A stretch of DNA of 7,430 nucleotides, taken from Flavobacteriales bacterium CG18_big_fil_WC_8_21_14_2_50_32_9 (lineage in GTDB: Bacteria > Bacteroidota > Bacteroidia > Flavobacteriales_E > Vicingaceae). The notes beneath the pieces were generated by a model, which worked only from the letters and a program-made list of their open reading frames with translations, had not been told where the DNA came from and searched no databases. Within the stretch, counting starts at the first letter, position 1. Each line of letters starts with the position of its first letter. This document shows, in pieces, positions 6,246-7,430 of this stretch. The stretch is taken from positions 1 to 7,430 of the forward strand of contig PCUH01000146.1 of assembly GCA_002770955.1 (NCBI GenBank), written 5' to 3'. The position numbers were made by a program, and so were the translations under genes.

Positions 6246-7370
6246 TTATTTTGTAGAACATCCATTCATGTTTGTAATCTCCACTTTTTCAGTTGGAGCT
6301 AACGCTTCGTTTCTTTTTTCAACTTCTTTAATTACATTATCAGCAAAATCCATAAAAGCTTTAGCTTGGGGCGTATTTTCTTGTAAAACCGCTGGTCTTC
6401 CTGCATCACCAGCTTCTCTTACACTCTGAACTAACGGAATTTCGCCTAGAAGAGGAATGTTATTTTTCTCAGCTAATTCTTTTAAGCCTTCTTTACCAAA
6501 AATATAATATTTATTATTAGGCAATTCAGCAGGAGTGAAATAAGCCATGTTTTCTACCATACCCAAAACAGGAACATTTATTTGTCCCATTTTAAACATT
6601 CCTATTGCTTTTCGAGCATCTATTAAAGCTACTTTTTGGGGTGTGCTGACAATGATTGCCCCAGTTACAGAAACGGTTTGAACCAGCGTTAGATGTATGT
6701 CGCCTGTTCCTGGAGGTAAATCAATTAATAAATAGTCAAGTTTTCCCCAATTCCCTTCTGTGAAAAGCTGTGTAAGTGCTTTTGTAGCCATAGGTCCTCT
6801 CCACACAACTGCTTGGTCGGGACTAGCAAAAAAACCGATGGAAAGTAATTTCACACCATAACTTTCTATCGGGTCTATAAGGCTTCTGCCTTCTATATCA
6901 ATAGGTTTAGGTTTTTCATCCTCAACATTAAACATAACAGGCATAGAAGGTCCATAAATATCAGCATCAATCAGGCCTACTTTGTAGCCTTTTTGAGCAA
7001 GAGCAACTGCTAAGTTAGCTGTAATGGTAGATTTCCCTACACCACCTTTACCAGAAGCAATAGCAATAATGTTTTTTACGTTAGGCAATATTCTGTTCTG
7101 TGTAGGCGTCTCTGGTGCTTTAGGTATAGGAGTGATGTTTACTTCAAGTTCAACGGAAGTTTTTAATATTCTATCTAAATGCATTTGACATGCTTCTAGT
7201 ATTCTTTTTTTGTTGTGAAGAGCAGGGTTGTTGATTTGTAAATCAAATGAAATTTTGTTGTTATCAATTTGAAGGTTTGAAATTAAATTCAACTCAACAA
7301 TATCTTTTTTTAAATCGGGCTCAATAACAAAACTTAATGCGTGTAAAATATCTTTTTCTGAAAAGCTCAT
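6246..7370 (-). CDS. Mrp/ApbC-family Fe-S cluster carrier P-loop ATPase
   Basis: A 374-residue cytosolic carrier protein that binds an Fe-S cluster and uses ATP to hand it to target enzymes. The N-terminal MIP18/DUF59-type domain covers about 5-80. The ParA/MinD-like ATPase domain follows: deviant Walker A GKGGVGKS (107-114), DADIYGPSMP (135-144), RGPM (191-194), Walker B LLIDLPPGTGD (214-224), and GEIPLVQSVREAGDAGRP (309-326). The loop after VENMAYF (272-278) reads TPAELPNNKYYIFG, where many homologues such as E. coli ApbC have a cluster-binding CxxC; here no cysteine is present. Remaining cysteines are C61 and C371 in the tail NGCSTK. Family identity is clear from motifs and order. The neighbouring downstream NifU-like scaffold supports an Fe-S role. 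ATG 7370 lies behind an A-rich leader. Confidence 0.95.
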   Translation of the reverse strand: MSFSEKDILHALSFVIEPDLKKDIVELNLISNLQIDNNKISFDLQINNPALHNKKRILEACQMHLDRILKTSVELEVNITPIPKAPETPTQNRILPNVKNIIAIASGKGGVGKSTITANLAVALAQKGYKVGLIDADIYGPSMPVMFNVEDEKPKPIDIEGRSLIDPIESYGVKLLSIGFFASPDQAVVWRGPMATKALTQLFTEGNWGKLDYLLIDLPPGTGDIHLTLVQTVSVTGAIIVSTPQKVALIDARKAIGMFKMGQINVPVLGMVENMAYFTPAELPNNKYYIFGKEGLKELAEKNNIPLLGEIPLVQSVREAGDAGRPAVLQENTPQAKAFMDFADNVIKEVEKRNEALAPTEKVEITNMNGCSTK

Positions 7371-7389
7371 ATTTTTTTGATTTTTTATT

Positions 7390-7397
7390 CAAAATTA
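7390..7397 (-). promoter_or_regulatory. Candidate -7 box of the mrp-nifU-like unit
   Basis: Minus-strand positions 7397-7390 read TAATTTTG, a perfect TAnnTTTG box ending 19 nt before the mrp ATG. An ATTGG at 7425-7421 is the only -33-like sequence, about 23-24 nt upstream, slightly far for consensus spacing. The predicted transcript would have a leader of roughly 12-15 nt and no Shine-Dalgarno. Confidence 0.42.
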
Positions 7398-7430
7398 AAT
7401 AAAAAATACGGTTTATAGTTCCAATTCTGT

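Noticed and set aside
1..7430. Mobile element, phage, defence system or CRISPR array
   Set aside because: No transposase, integrase, terminal repeats, direct-repeat arrays or defence-type domains were seen on either strand; gene content and base composition look uniform and chromosomal.

Overview
This is an AT-rich chromosomal window (about one third GC by eye) that looks like housekeeping DNA from a Bacteroidota bacterium, most likely Flavobacteriia-like. Four things support that. Five genes are preceded by a perfect match to the Bacteroidota -7 promoter box TAnnTTTG. No clear Shine-Dalgarno sequence lies before the starts. LysRS carries the C-terminal extension I associate with this group. 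GpsA and Mrp have lineage-type motif variants. There are no insertion sequences, phage genes, CRISPR arrays, tRNAs or rRNAs.

Layout. Positions 1-684 (minus) hold the first 228 residues of a glutaryl-CoA dehydrogenase whose 3' end lies outside the window. Next on the minus strand (867-1928) is a three-domain PaaE-like oxidoreductase with FAD, NAD(P) and plant-type [2Fe-2S] modules. A 183-bp divergent intergenic region (1929-2111) with outward promoters on both sides and a perfect 21-bp palindrome separates it from lysS (2112-3809, plus). gpsA (3842-4837) follows, with its own promoter box almost touching its ATG. A predicted exported isoaspartyl peptidase/asparaginase (4855-5889) starts 17 nt after gpsA. 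On the other strand, converging on these, is a two-gene unit: mrp/apbC (7370 to 6246) followed by a NifU C-terminal-domain scaffold (6207 to 5953).

How the genes work together. mrp and the NifU-like gene form an Fe-S cluster carrier/scaffold pair. The PaaE-like reductase is itself an Fe-S client. The dehydrogenase and the reductase are consecutive on one strand but each has its own candidate promoter; the dehydrogenase points to glutaryl-CoA (lysine/tryptophan or aromatic) catabolism, while the partner of the reductase is not visible here. lysS, gpsA and the peptidase form a plus-strand run covering aminoacylation, glycerol-3-phosphate supply for phospholipids, and envelope peptide/asparagine turnover.

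I do not see a previously undescribed multi-gene system. The points most worth a second look are two inverted repeats just upstream of minus-strand promoters, the near-leaderless gpsA arrangement, the TTG start of the NifU-like gene, the Mrp protein without its usual CxxC, and a substitution at a phosphate-binding position in GpsA.
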